From Massilia violaceinigra (GTDB lineage: Bacteria; Pseudomonadota; Gammaproteobacteria; Burkholderiales; Burkholderiaceae_D): a DNA stretch of 64,000 nt. The stretch spans positions 2,790,001 to 2,854,000 of the forward strand of contig NZ_CP024608.1 in the NCBI RefSeq assembly GCF_002752675.1, written 5' to 3'. Below are positions 1 through 8,917 of the stretch, in pieces (the stretch's first letter is position 1; each line of letters begins with the position of its first letter). The notes beneath the pieces were generated by a model. It saw nothing but the letters and a program-made list of their open reading frames with translations. It did not search any database and was not told the DNA's origin. The translations under genes and the position numbers were made by a program.

Positions 1-380
1 TCGGCGTAATAGCGCAGCAAGTCCTTGGCCAGCAGGATGCCGATGACCTTATCGCGTTCGCCTTCGATGGCAGGAAAGCGCGAGTGGGCTGTTTCCAGCA
101 CCTGCGGCATCCATTCCTCGATCGGCTTGCTGATGTCGATGACGTCCATCTGCGAGCGCGGGACCATGATGTCGCGCGCGGACAGGTCCGAGACCTGGAA
201 CACCCCTTCGATCATGGACAGCGCATCGGCGTCGATCAGGTTGCGTTCATGGGCGTCGTGCAGGACTTCAAGCAGCTCGGCGCGGTTTTCGGGCTCGGGA
301 GAGATCAGTGCGGTCAGGCGTTCAAACAGTGACCGGTGGGTCTTGGCGTCCGTTCGGACGTCATAAGGGTGCTCTGGCAT
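1..380 (-). CDS. corC: HlyC/CorC-family CBS-domain protein, 3' part outside window (partial)
   Basis: The first 126 codons of a CorC/YbeX-type protein are visible; the C-terminal part lies left of the window. After a charged N-terminal segment, residues 60-81 read FQVSDLSARDIMVPRSQM, the conserved entry to the CBS pair, and RFPAIEGERDKVIGILLAKDLL follows at about 101-122. Family members have been linked to Mg/Co efflux and to ribosome or envelope homeostasis; full-length proteins are about 280-300 residues with a C-terminal CorC_HlyC domain. In many betaproteobacteria this gene directly follows ybeY; here about 4.6 kb separates them. The ATG at 380 is the only good start, and a large palindrome lies 160 bp upstream. 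The assignment is confident; the exact physiological role is not. Confidence 0.88.
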   Translation of the reverse strand, partial: MPEHPYDVRTDAKTHRSLFERLTALISPEPENRAELLEVLHDAHERNLIDADALSMIEGVFQVSDLSARDIMVPRSQMDVIDISKPIEEWMPQVLETAHSRFPAIEGERDKVIGILLAKDLLRYYA

Positions 381-653
381 AGTTGGCGTGAGCCGTTGTT
401 GCGATAGGCGTAGGATACACCAAAAGCGCAATTGCCTGTTTTTTGAGCGGAGTGGGGGTATGCATGTGGGGATCGATGGTGTTCGTCTAACCCCTGTCGC
501 TCCCGTGCAAATCCCCCGCCGTCCCGGCGCAAATTTCCCGTCGCCCCCGCGAAGGCGGGGGCCCAAGTTGTCTCCGCAGCCGACGGCTAAGCCACGAACT
601 TGGGCCCCCGCCTTCGCGGGGGCGACGAGGTACGCGCAGAGGCGACGGGAACG
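381..653. other. Intergenic region upstream of corC, mostly palindrome
   Basis: No supported gene. It separates the corC start from the stop of the Rieske oxidoreductase, both on the minus strand. The only structured element is the long inverted repeat at 540-626. The stretch next to corC presumably carries its own promoter, but I see no convincing -10/-35 pair. Confidence 0.6.
540..626. repeat. Extragenic palindrome with perfect 30-bp arms
   Basis: The left arm 540-569 and right arm 597-626 are exact reverse complements, separated by 27 bases. The arm begins gtcgcccccgcgaaggcggg. It could form a very stable cruciform or RNA hairpin at the 3' end of the Rieske oxidoreductase transcript. It resembles in layout, but is not identical to, the palindromes at 16421-16675 and 42917-42973. 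There is no U-tract, so it is not a classical terminator; REP/BIME-like sequence is the best description. Confidence 0.9.
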
Positions 654-2258
654 TCAATCAGTCCTGCGCTCTTCTCCCGCTGCCGGATGCGTCCCAGCAC
701 CCGTTTCTCCTTCCAGCGTGGCCGTCGTCAGCGCGCGCCTCGCAGGCCCGTGCAGCACCTCCCCGTCGGGCGCGAAGCGCGAGCCATGGCATGGGCAGTC
801 CCACGACTTTTCGCCCGCGTTCCAGTGCACCGCGCAGCCCAGGTGCGTGCACGCCGCCGATACCGCCTGCAGCCCGCCATCCTCGCCGCGATACACCGCC
901 AGCAGTCGCCCGCCGTCGCGCAGCAGCGCGCCTTCGCCGCTGGCAATCTGGTCGGCGCTTTCCACGTCGCCGCCGCGCAGCCAGTCGGTGTACTGGGCCA
1001 GCGTGTTGGCCTGCTCGGTAATGAAATCGCCCAGCCCGTGCAGCATCTTGCGCGACGGCGAATACAGCTCGGCCCACGCATTGCTGCGCCCGACGATCAG
1101 GTCCGTCACGAGAATCGCCCCGGCCGTGCAGTGCGTCATGCCGTTACCGGAGTCGCCAGTGATCACATACACATTCTCCTGGCCGGCGCGGCTGCGGCCC
1201 AAAAAGGCGATGCCGTCGGACGGCTCCATCACTTCGCCCGACCAGCGGTAAGCCACCTCGCCTGCGATCGGAAAGCGCTGGCGCGTCCACGCTTCGATTT
1301 CGTCATAGCGATGCTGGGGATGCGCATCCTGCCCGCTCTTGTGATCCTGCCCGCCCACGATCAGCAGTTCATGGTCGGCGCCGCTGCCGGCCGACGCCAG
1401 GCGCACGTAGTAATACGGATCGCCCGTGTCCCACAGCAGCACGCGCGGCAGCGCATCCTTGGGCACGCGCAGCGCCACCACGTAGCTGCGGTAGGCGGCC
1501 TGCTTGGTATGCATGAGAACACGTTCGTTGAACGGCGTATTGGTCGCCACCACCACGGCCGCCGCATCGACCTGTCCATGTTCGGTCGCGACGCGCTGGC
1601 GCGCCTGCTCGCCGCGCAGGTCGAGCGCGCGCGTGCGGTCGTAGATGCGGCCACCCAGGCGGTCGATGGCGCGCGCCAGCCCGTCGAGATATTTGAGCGG
1701 ATGGAACTGGCCCTGGCGCGCAAAGCGCAGGCACGGACCGGTATCGAAGTGCAGGCCCGGCACGCGCTCGAAACGGCGCACGTTCAAACCGAGGCGCGTG
1801 GTGATCGCATACTCGCGTTCCAGAATATCGTTCCAGACACCGTCGGGATTGAACAGGTAGCCGTCGAGCCGCTCGAATTCGCAGTCGATATGCTCGGTGC
1901 GGACGATGGACTCGACGCAGTCGGTGGCCTTGCGGTAGGAATCGGCCACCAGCGCGGCCTTGTCGCTGCCGAAGCTGCGTTCGATGTCGAAGAAGCGTTC
2001 GTCGGGCGGAAAAAAATGCGCGGTGGTGCGCCCGGTTTCGCCGGCGCCCACGCCGAAGGCGTCGAGCACCACCACCGATTTGCCTTCGCGCAGAAGCATG
2101 TAGGCAGTGGTCAGGCCCGCGATGCCGGCACCGATCACGCATACATCGGCGCGTTCAATGCTCGTCAGGGGGGAGTAGCGGGGAAGGCTCGCCGTGGCGA
2201 GCCAGGCGGATGTCGTACCGTGTACGTCGTTTGCTGCGGCTGTTTTTGCTGCTGTCAT
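654..2258 (-). CDS. FAD-dependent oxidoreductase with C-terminal Rieske [2Fe-2S] domain
   Basis: A 534-residue fusion. Residues 37-60 carry the dinucleotide-binding signature VIGAGIAGLTTAY, then a DAO-type FAD-binding fold with the C-terminal FAD contact DSGNGMTHCTAGAILVTDLI. The last ~65 residues form a bc-type Rieske domain: C470-T-H472-L-G-C475 and C488-P-C490-H491, giving two Cys/two His cluster ligands plus the C475/C490 disulfide pair. Family members oxidise amine or amino-acid-like substrates; the Rieske module presumably passes electrons onward. There is no Sec signal, so it is probably cytoplasmic. It stands between corC and the unknown 778-residue gene, both on the same strand. The substrate cannot be told from sequence. 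Confidence 0.88.
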   Translation of the reverse strand: MTAAKTAAANDVHGTTSAWLATASLPRYSPLTSIERADVCVIGAGIAGLTTAYMLLREGKSVVVLDAFGVGAGETGRTTAHFFPPDERFFDIERSFGSDKAALVADSYRKATDCVESIVRTEHIDCEFERLDGYLFNPDGVWNDILEREYAITTRLGLNVRRFERVPGLHFDTGPCLRFARQGQFHPLKYLDGLARAIDRLGGRIYDRTRALDLRGEQARQRVATEHGQVDAAAVVVATNTPFNERVLMHTKQAAYRSYVVALRVPKDALPRVLLWDTGDPYYYVRLASAGSGADHELLIVGGQDHKSGQDAHPQHRYDEIEAWTRQRFPIAGEVAYRWSGEVMEPSDGIAFLGRSRAGQENVYVITGDSGNGMTHCTAGAILVTDLIVGRSNAWAELYSPSRKMLHGLGDFITEQANTLAQYTDWLRGGDVESADQIASGEGALLRDGGRLLAVYRGEDGGLQAVSAACTHLGCAVHWNAGEKSWDCPCHGSRFAPDGEVLHGPARRALTTATLEGETGAGTHPAAGEERRTD

Positions 2259-2434
2259 TGGCAGGTTCCTCCTGTCTTGGTTTTCCTCTTTTTGAGAAAA
2301 CCAAGTAGACCCTGCCCTGCCAGTTGCTACAGTGCGATGGCGTACAAAACCGGGTGAGCGGAGTTACCTTTTCATGTAGGCCTGCTAGCCGCGCGCGAGT
2401 GCGGGAAATACTACATTGCCGCACCGGCCACCAC

Positions 2435-4771
2435 TTACACCATCGCGCCGCCCTTCCACGCGCTGACCAGTTCCTGCGGCCAGAACTGGCGCGGGGCGAT
2501 CATCAGGCACAAGGTGTCCGGGTGCGTGAGCACCGGGAACCACGCGCCCTGCATGACATCGGCCGGCATGTGCTTGCGGATCGCCAGGAAGGCCGAGATC
2601 ATCACGCGGCGGCGCGTGAGCATGTCCGGCACCGCCAGGTCCTGCGGGCGTTGCAGTTCATTGGCCAGGCACGTGGTGATGTGCTGCAGCGGCGCCGGTG
2701 CATCCTTGCCCTTGCCCTTGTACGCAAACAGCTCTTGCGAGACACGTTGCAGGGCTTGCGGCCGCGCTTCAAAATGGCGATCGAGGCTGTACGCCAGCAG
2801 CGCCGGCATGTCGTGCGGTCCTTCGGCGAACAGGGCGTTGTTGGCCTGTACCAGCGACGCCCACACCACCATGCCTCGTTCTAGCAGCAGGTGCTGGCGG
2901 CGGTAGATGTCGGCCAGGCTGTCGTTGCCCAGCCAGCCCGGATTGTCGGCGTACATCGTACCGTAGTCGGCCGGCGTGGCCGCGCGGCGCCACTTCATGA
3001 CGGCGTTGCGGATCTGGTCGAGCGCCAGGTCCATCTTGGGTTCGGCCGGCCATTGTTCGATATCGCCCGGCGCCAGCGGGTTGGCTCCGTCGCCGCCCTG
3101 CGGCAGCAGCTTGCGCGCGTAGTCCTGCAGCGATTCGGCGCGCGCGTCGGTCAGCAGGGCGCTGATGGTGGCCAGCGGGTAGGTGGTGTATTCGACGCTG
3201 TCGAGAAAAACCAGGAAATCGCGCGCGCGCGGGCGCTGCCGCGCAAAGGCGGGATGGGCGCGCACCATGTCGTCGTAGTTCATCCATTGCCACTGGCTGG
3301 CGTCGGGCGTATTGCTGCGGATGACTTCACCGAGATAGGCGCCGGCCGCGTCGATCAGGCGCTCGAGCAGCGGCGCCGCGACCTTTCCGGCCGTCTGGCG
3401 CTGGCGCACCTGTCCCAGCCAGGCTTCGAGCGGGCGCAGCGAAGCGAAGCTGTAGTCGAGTTTTTCGCGCGGCAGCTGCGCGTCGAGCGGCAGGCCGGCG
3501 GCGTCCGCGAAAGCGTCCTGTCCGAGCAGCATGGCGAACAGGCGCGGGATGCGGCAAGCCATGTCGTCGACGCGCGCGCAGGCGCTGGCGTCGCTCACGG
3601 CCAACTGGGCATACCAGCGCGCCACGCTGTCGCGGGCGCCGTTGACGATATGGTCGAGCACCTGCAGGTGCGGGTGGCACACACGTCCGCGGTGCGTGCG
3701 CACCACCATCAGGCGCTGCTGGCCGCGCATGACGTAGCCCCACTGGCCGCCGATCTGGCTGGCGATCACGCACCCGAGGTAGCAGCCGGCACGGATCGCC
3801 CAGCTGGTGGCGACCGGGCTGCTGAAGGCGACGTTGGCCGGCTGCTTGCTGCGTTCTTGCACGTAGAAGGCGTGCAGCTTGTCGAGCAGGCCGGCCAGCA
3901 CGGTGATGCTGGTGGCGCTGCCATCGAGGACGATCCGGTATTTGTCGTGCACGTGCGCGACCAGCCTGGCCTGTTCGGCGTGGGCGCTGGCATACACGTC
4001 GCGGTCGCTGGCAAAGCCGGGAAGGGGCGCGCTCAGGCCCGGCCCGGGACTGACCATGGTGGCGCTGTGCGCCAGCGGGCCGAGTTGCGCCGATTCGAGG
4101 AACAGCAGCGAGCTTGCGTCGTGCGCGAAGCGGTAGAACGGGTGATATTCGGGGTTGGCGCCGATCGCGGCGTCGACGCGCGCGGCCAGGTTGCGCAGCA
4201 CGCGCAGGGTGGCCGCATTGCACGCCTCCGGCCGCGTCGCCAGTTCGATCGTCAACTCCTTGGCGGCGACGTCGCCCTGGTCGAACATCTGCATGTGCGG
4301 ACCGTTGCGGTTGGCGTTGCCGTAGGCCAGGCCGGGGCGGGCCACGGCCGGCAGGCCCGCTTCGAGCTGGTCGGGCCAGAGCTGCTGGGCGCTGTCGACG
4401 CGCCGCACGCCGTTGGCGCAGGCGGCGCTGATCGACGGCGGCAGGCCGGGGGCGCCGTGCAGCGGCGTGTAGACCATGTCCAGCGCGTCGTCGAAGGCGG
4501 CGCAGCCCAATTCGCGCATGCACTCCCACACCAGCGCGCGCAGGGGCGCGTCGAAACGCGGTCGTTCGAAGCCGACGCACAGCGCGCCGCCGGTGCGCGC
4601 GCCGATGATGGTGGCGCCGGCGGCCGTCTGGCCGGCTGCGAAGGTGATTTCAGTGTCGTACAAGCCGCGCCCCAGTTTGCCGTGGCGCGCGAGGATGGAG
4701 ATCAGGACATCGAAAGGCATGGCTGCGGGCTCGCCGTCGGCGAATCGCTGCAGGTAAAGAAAAGTGGTCAC
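2435..4771 (-). CDS. Hypothetical protein, 778 residues, no recognised domain
   Basis: I do not recognise this protein. It has high-G+C codon use like its neighbours and is one uninterrupted frame, so it is probably real. No signal peptide, membrane segment, P-loop or metal motif is visible. The N-terminus (MTTFLYLQRFADGEP) is followed by mixed alpha/beta-looking sequence to about residue 360 and a helix-rich, Leu/Ala/Arg-rich C-terminal half, with a short Lys/Gly patch (YKGKGKDAPAP) near residue 687. I considered a Cas8c/Csd1 relation because of the size, but the start and conserved Csd1 features do not match and no cas genes are near. It sits between ybeY and the FAD/Rieske gene in an otherwise conserved cluster. 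The ATG at 4771 follows a ggacctccgtgacc leader. Confidence 0.7.
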   Translation of the reverse strand: MTTFLYLQRFADGEPAAMPFDVLISILARHGKLGRGLYDTEITFAAGQTAAGATIIGARTGGALCVGFERPRFDAPLRALVWECMRELGCAAFDDALDMVYTPLHGAPGLPPSISAACANGVRRVDSAQQLWPDQLEAGLPAVARPGLAYGNANRNGPHMQMFDQGDVAAKELTIELATRPEACNAATLRVLRNLAARVDAAIGANPEYHPFYRFAHDASSLLFLESAQLGPLAHSATMVSPGPGLSAPLPGFASDRDVYASAHAEQARLVAHVHDKYRIVLDGSATSITVLAGLLDKLHAFYVQERSKQPANVAFSSPVATSWAIRAGCYLGCVIASQIGGQWGYVMRGQQRLMVVRTHRGRVCHPHLQVLDHIVNGARDSVARWYAQLAVSDASACARVDDMACRIPRLFAMLLGQDAFADAAGLPLDAQLPREKLDYSFASLRPLEAWLGQVRQRQTAGKVAAPLLERLIDAAGAYLGEVIRSNTPDASQWQWMNYDDMVRAHPAFARQRPRARDFLVFLDSVEYTTYPLATISALLTDARAESLQDYARKLLPQGGDGANPLAPGDIEQWPAEPKMDLALDQIRNAVMKWRRAATPADYGTMYADNPGWLGNDSLADIYRRQHLLLERGMVVWASLVQANNALFAEGPHDMPALLAYSLDRHFEARPQALQRVSQELFAYKGKGKDAPAPLQHITTCLANELQRPQDLAVPDMLTRRRVMISAFLAIRKHMPADVMQGAWFPVLTHPDTLCLMIAPRQFWPQELVSAWKGGAMV

Positions 4772-5033
4772 GGAGGTCCAGGAAAAGGTGCTGTGCCGCG
4801 CAAGAGCGCCGCCGTACTGACGATTTAAATTTTTCCGTATGGTACTTCAGAGGCCAGTCCCGGGTCCATCAAAGTGTTAGCATTGTGGCATGAAAGTGAC
4901 ACGTGCCGTTGTGGAAGCGCTGCCGCAACCGGAAGCGGGTCCTGGCTGTGCAAATGGGGAGGGATGGGGCGCGCGGCTGGGGCGCGGACGCCGAGGGCCG
5001 GAATGCGTGGACACGGCGTGCCCACGCGGAGCA

Positions 5034-5498
5034 TCAGGACGCGTAAGGGTCGGGGTAGCCGAGAGCGGCGAGGATGTCGCGTTCGAGCTGCTCCATCTCG
5101 GTCGCTTCGTCGTCGTCGTCATGGTCGTAGCCCTGCGCGTGCAGCACGCCGTGCACGATCAGGTGGGCGCTGTGCTCTTCCACGGTTTTCTTCTGTTCCA
5201 GCGCCTCTTTTTCAAGCACGTCGGTGCACAGGATGATGTCGGCGCGGGTCGGCTCGTCCCCGGCGATGTCTTCGCCTTCGTTGTAGGCGAAGGTCAGCAC
5301 ATTGGTGGCGTAATCCTTGGCGCGGTAGTCGCGATTGAGGATGCGGCCTTCCTCGGCGTCGACGAAGCGGATGGTCAGTTCGGCCGGCGCGAGCAGCGCC
5401 GCCTGCACCCAGCGCCGCACTTTCTGGCGCGTGATCGATTCCTGCAGGCGGGCGTCCGGATACTGGACCGAGAGGGAAAGCTTATTTTTTGCGGACAT
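5034..5498 (-). CDS. ybeY: Endoribonuclease YbeY, 16S rRNA maturation factor
   Basis: A single-strand-specific zinc endoribonuclease of the UPF0054 family needed for 16S rRNA 3'-end processing and ribosome quality control. The 154-residue protein has the family metal motif HGVLHAQGYDH with H116, H120 and H126 as ligands, and its length is typical. A longer reading frame upstream is just phoH in another frame; the ATG at 5498 ([10 protein letters not shown]) fits the family N-terminus. It overlaps the 3' end of phoH by 17 bp, so translation is probably coupled. An acidic run (DHDDDDEATEMEQLE) follows the metal site. Very confident. Confidence 0.95.
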   Translation of the reverse strand: MSAKNKLSLSVQYPDARLQESITRQKVRRWVQAALLAPAELTIRFVDAEEGRILNRDYRAKDYATNVLTFAYNEGEDIAGDEPTRADIILCTDVLEKEALEQKKTVEEHSAHLIVHGVLHAQGYDHDDDDEATEMEQLERDILAALGYPDPYAS

Positions 5499-6531
5499 TT
5501 TTAGCTGCGGCGGGTTTCGGCAAGGCCACCAGGTCTTCGACCGAGGCGGCGCTCTCGTAGGCATCGACGATGCGCGCCACCAGCGGGTGGCGCACCACAT
5601 CGGCGCTCGAGAATTGGGTAAAGGCGATTCCGCGCACGTCTTTGAGCACATGCACGGCGTCGCTCAAGCCGCTTTTTTGCGTCTTGTGCAGGTCGACCTG
5701 GGTGACGTCGCCGGTGACCACGGCCTTGCTGCCGAAGCCGATCCGGGTCAGGAACATCTTCATCTGTTCGACCGTCGTGTTCTGGGCTTCGTCGAGAATG
5801 ACGAAGGCGTGATTGAGCGTGCGCCCGCGCATGTAGGCCAGCGGGGCGATCTCGATCACCTGTTTCTCGAACATTTTCTGGGTGCGGTCGAAACCGAGCA
5901 GGTCGTACAGCGCGTCGTACAGAGGGCGCAGGTACGGATCGATCTTCTGGGTCAGGTCGCCCGGCAAAAAGCCGAGGCGTTCGCCCGCTTCCACCGCGGG
6001 GCGGGTCAGGATGATGCGCTTGACGGCGTCGCGCTCCAAGGCATCGACCGCGCAGGCCACCGCCAGGTAGGTCTTGCCGGTACCGGCGGGACCGACGCCG
6101 AAGCTGATGTCGTGTTCGAGGATCGAGCGCAGGTACTGGATCTGGTGCGGGGTGCGTCCGCGCAGGTCGTGGCGGCGGGTTTTCAGCACCGGGCTGTTGA
6201 TTTCGATGTCGGGCAGCGCTTCGGTCGGCGTGCTGTCCGGGCTGTGCTGGCTGTGCAGGCCGGAGCGCTGTTCGACCAGCGCCAGCTGCACTTCCTCGAT
6301 CGGAACGATCTTGTTGGCGACTTCGTAGAAGCGCTCCAGGATCTGGACCGCGTGTTCGGCGTTATGGCCGCTGACGATGAATTTTTCGCCGCGCCGGAAG
6401 ATGGTCACGTCGAGCGCGGACGAAATCTGGCGCAGGTTTTCGTCGAGCGGTCCGCACAGGTGGGCCAGCCGCGTGTTGTCGAGCGGCTCGGGAATGAAGT
6501 AGTGAGGCTGGATAGGTGTCTTGGTTTTCAA
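5482..6531 (-). CDS. phoH: PhoH-family P-loop ATPase (YbeZ)
   Basis: A cytoplasmic ATPase of the PhoH/YbeZ family, thought to work with YbeY in RNA metabolism and possibly to act as an RNA helicase. The 349-residue protein has Walker A GPAGTGKT at 147-154 and Walker [11 protein letters not shown] at about 242-251, with the PhoH motif [18 protein letters not shown] between them. An N-terminal KH-like segment lies at about 40-90. The start overlaps the miaB stop by 4 bp (ATGA), and the end overlaps ybeY, so miaB-phoH-ybeY reads as one operon. Confidence 0.95.
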   Translation of the reverse strand: MKTKTPIQPHYFIPEPLDNTRLAHLCGPLDENLRQISSALDVTIFRRGEKFIVSGHNAEHAVQILERFYEVANKIVPIEEVQLALVEQRSGLHSQHSPDSTPTEALPDIEINSPVLKTRRHDLRGRTPHQIQYLRSILEHDISFGVGPAGTGKTYLAVACAVDALERDAVKRIILTRPAVEAGERLGFLPGDLTQKIDPYLRPLYDALYDLLGFDRTQKMFEKQVIEIAPLAYMRGRTLNHAFVILDEAQNTTVEQMKMFLTRIGFGSKAVVTGDVTQVDLHKTQKSGLSDAVHVLKDVRGIAFTQFSSADVVRHPLVARIVDAYESAASVEDLVALPKPAAAKNVRKK

Positions 6532-7889
6532 CTGGCGCAGGCTAAAGTGTCACCGCGCGCAACGAGTTCGCCGCGCAGGGTGTAGTTAAAACTCTCGGTG
6601 ATGCGCACGTCGGCCATCTGGCCGATCAGCGCGCTCGCATTGATGCCGGGTTCAAAATTGACGACCCGGTTGTTTTCGGTGCGGCCCTGCAGTTCGGCGG
6701 CGTTCTTCACGGACGGGCCTTCGACCAGGATGCGCTGCACGGTGCCGACCATGGCGGCGCTGTACTTGCGCGTGTTGGCGTCGATCGCCGCCTGCAGCTG
6801 CTGCAGGCGCGCCAGCTTGACCTCGTGCGCGGTGTCGTCGGCCAAGTTGGCGGCCGGGGTGCCGGGGCGCTTGCTGAAGATGAAGCTGTAGCTGGTGTCG
6901 AAACCGACGTCCGCGATCAGTTTCATCATGGCGTCGAAGTCGGCCTGGGTCTCGCCCGGGAAGCCGACGATGAAGTCGGACGAAATCGACATGTTCGGGC
7001 GCACCGCGCGGATGCGGCGGATGATCGACTTGTATTCGAGGCCGGTGTAGCCGCGCTTCATGGCGGCGAGGACATTGTCGGCGCCATGCTGGGCCGGCAG
7101 GTACAGGTGGTCGACCAGCTGCGGGATCTTGGCGTAGGCGTCGATCAGGCGCTGGGTGAATTCCTTCGGGTGGCTGGTGACGAAGCGAATCCGTTCGATG
7201 CCGGGAATGTCGGCCACGTATTCGAGCAGCAGGGCGAAGTCGGCGATCTCGCCGCCTTCCATGACGCCGCGGAAGGCGTTCACGTTCTGGCCGAGCAGGG
7301 TGATTTCCTTCACGCCCTGGGCGGCAAGGCCGGCCACTTCGGTCAGCACATCCTCGAAGCGGCGCGAGACTTCCTCGCCGCGGGTGTAGGGCACCACGCA
7401 GTAGCTGCAGTATTTGCTGCAGCCTTCCATGATCGACACGAAGGCCGAGGCGCCGTCGACCTTGGCCGGCGGCAGATGGTCGAATTTTTCTATTTCGGGA
7501 AAGCTGATGTCGACCTGGGCGTCGCCGCTGGCGCGGCGCTCGCGCATCATCTGCGGCAGGCGGTGCAGCGTTTGCGGGCCGAACACCATGTCGACGTAGG
7601 GCGCGCGCTTGACGATGGCCGCGCCTTCCTGCGAGGCAACGCAGCCGCCGACGCCGATCAGCAGGTCGGGACGCGCCAGCTTGAGCTCGCGCAGGCGGCC
7701 GAGATCGGAAAACACTTTTTCCTGCGCTTTTTCGCGCACCGAGCAGGTATTGAGCAAAATGACATCGGCGTCTTCCGGCGTGTCGGTGCGTACCAGGCCG
7801 TCGGAAGCGCCGAGCACGTCGGCCATCTTGTCCGAGTCGTACTCGTTCATTTGGCAACCGAAGGTTTTGATGAAGACTTTTTTCTGCAT
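6528..7889 (-). CDS. miaB: tRNA-2-methylthio-N6-dimethylallyladenosine synthase MiaB
   Basis: A radical-SAM methylthiotransferase that converts i6A37 to ms2i6A37 in tRNAs reading UNN codons. The 453-residue protein shows the N-terminal [4Fe-4S] cysteines C12, C49 and C83, the radical-SAM triad C157-x3-C161-x2-C164 ([17 protein letters not shown]), and a C-terminal TRAM domain. An upstream extension to 8096 is open but lacks homology; the ATG at 7889 ([17 protein letters not shown]) is the family start. It is the first gene of miaB-phoH-ybeY. The i6A-forming enzyme MiaA is encoded about 18 kb away at 25997-26947. Confidence 0.95.
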   Translation of the reverse strand: MQKKVFIKTFGCQMNEYDSDKMADVLGASDGLVRTDTPEDADVILLNTCSVREKAQEKVFSDLGRLRELKLARPDLLIGVGGCVASQEGAAIVKRAPYVDMVFGPQTLHRLPQMMRERRASGDAQVDISFPEIEKFDHLPPAKVDGASAFVSIMEGCSKYCSYCVVPYTRGEEVSRRFEDVLTEVAGLAAQGVKEITLLGQNVNAFRGVMEGGEIADFALLLEYVADIPGIERIRFVTSHPKEFTQRLIDAYAKIPQLVDHLYLPAQHGADNVLAAMKRGYTGLEYKSIIRRIRAVRPNMSISSDFIVGFPGETQADFDAMMKLIADVGFDTSYSFIFSKRPGTPAANLADDTAHEVKLARLQQLQAAIDANTRKYSAAMVGTVQRILVEGPSVKNAAELQGRTENNRVVNFEPGINASALIGQMADVRITESFNYTLRGELVARGDTLACAS

Positions 7890-8494
7890 GGAATGATCAA
7901 CGTGGCGCTGCAGCCTGGTTTCAGGCGGGGTTGCCAGTTTATCGTAAATCAGCGGGGGCGGCCATTCCCGCGACACGCACGCTTCGCGGGGCCGTTCATT
8001 GCGCAAGATCAACTGTCGAGCTAGCCACCCGTCACTCTTGCGTATCGCGGAGAAAAGTTTCGCACAATAATCTTTCACAATTGCTTCATTGCACACTACC
8101 TATTTCTTCTTGTAAATCAATGAGTTCCGACGGAATTCTAACAACGGACTGAGCACAAGAAATGTTCTTGCGTGCGCCACAATTTATCCCCATGTGTTGA
8201 AATGACTATGTGACAAGCTTTCCGGCGGATACCTTGATTTCAAACAATGACACCTATGCGCGGGTAAGTTGTACTAAAGGCATATGAGTCTCATAATTAG
8301 TTTGCAATTCAAGTGCGTTGGAAGTGAGTAGCGCAGAGCGCATACGATCCGGGAACGTGCTTTTAAGCCAGTTATCAGATTTATTCTGTTTAATCACGCT
8401 CAAGGGCGATTTTCCGGGAACTTATTAAGACGCGTATGGGTCTTTAACATAGTTCGTAACGGCATTATTTCAACCACTCACCACGAGGTAAATC
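7890..8494. promoter_or_regulatory. 605-bp divergent intergenic region between miaB and the HTH-like gene
   Basis: No supported gene. It is clearly richer in A+T than its flanks from about 8040 on, and serves as the divergent promoter region for the miaB operon and the gene at 8495. An inverted repeat CAAGAA-ATG-TTCTTG lies at 8156-8170. Several A+T-rich stretches at 8280-8450 could be -10 elements, but I cannot single one out. The 5' leader of the + strand gene is unusually long for such a small protein. Confidence 0.45.
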
Positions 8495-8836
8495 ATGGCA
8501 CACCATGCTCTGGCATCACAGGAAAGTTATAACCCCAACCACCTGCTCGACATTCTGCTTGGCAAGATGCAGCTGAAAAACGATGCTGCGCTGTCGCGCA
8601 TGCTCGAAGTCGCGCCACCGGTCATCAGCAAGATCCGCCACCACCGTCTGCCGGTTGGCGCCTCGCTCCTGATCCGCATGCACGAAGTGACCGGCATGAG
8701 CATTCGCGACCTGCGCGACCTGATGGGCGACCGCCGCACCAAGTATCGCCTGTCCGATGCCCAAGGCCGTCCAAAGGCGACCGAGGAAAAAAGCACGCCA
8801 CCAGACGCCTCGACGTCCGGAAACTATGCGCACTAA
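8495..8836 (+). CDS. Small HTH-like DNA-binding protein, hypothetical
   Basis: A 113-residue protein. Residues 16-75 (HLLDILLGKMQLKNDAALSR and following PPVISKIRHHRLPVGASLLI) look like a compact all-helical, Cro/XRE-like helix-turn-helix in which 'PPVISKIRHHRL' would be the recognition region. A basic, polar tail rich in Pro, Ser and Thr follows. The ribosome-binding site GAGG lies 8 bases before the ATG at 8495. It is alone behind a 600-bp regulatory region, which suits a regulator with its own control. The HTH call is by eye; target and role are unknown. Confidence 0.7.
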   Translation: MAHHALASQESYNPNHLLDILLGKMQLKNDAALSRMLEVAPPVISKIRHHRLPVGASLLIRMHEVTGMSIRDLRDLMGDRRTKYRLSDAQGRPKATEEKSTPPDASTSGNYAH

Positions 8837-8890
8837 GTCCTCCGGCATGGCGGTTTCAGCTGTCTTGCCAGCGGAACGGGGCGCCTGATT

Positions 8891-8912
8891 CCGCCTCTGC
8901 ACGCAGAGGCGG
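8891..8912. terminator. Hairpin between convergent genes
   Basis: CCGCCTCTG and CAGAGGCGG form a perfect 9-bp stem around a 4-base loop (cacg), 55 bp after the HTH-like gene and just before the stop of the HDOD gene. There is no long U-run on either side, so termination is plausible but weakly supported. Confidence 0.45.
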
Positions 8913-8917
8913 GTCGG

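Noticed and set aside
540..626. Classical Rho-independent terminator
   Set aside because: The stem is perfect but far longer than usual and lacks a U-tract; described as an extragenic palindrome instead.
2435..4771. Large unknown protein as a Cas8c/Csd1 CRISPR subunit
   Set aside because: Size fits, but N-terminus and motifs do not, and there are no cas genes, repeats or spacers nearby.
2891..4828. Long plus-strand frame of 645 codons opposite the unknown gene
   Set aside because: Antisense shadow produced by high G+C codon bias; composition is Gly/Ala/Arg/His-rich without domains. The same applies to other long opposite frames across the window.
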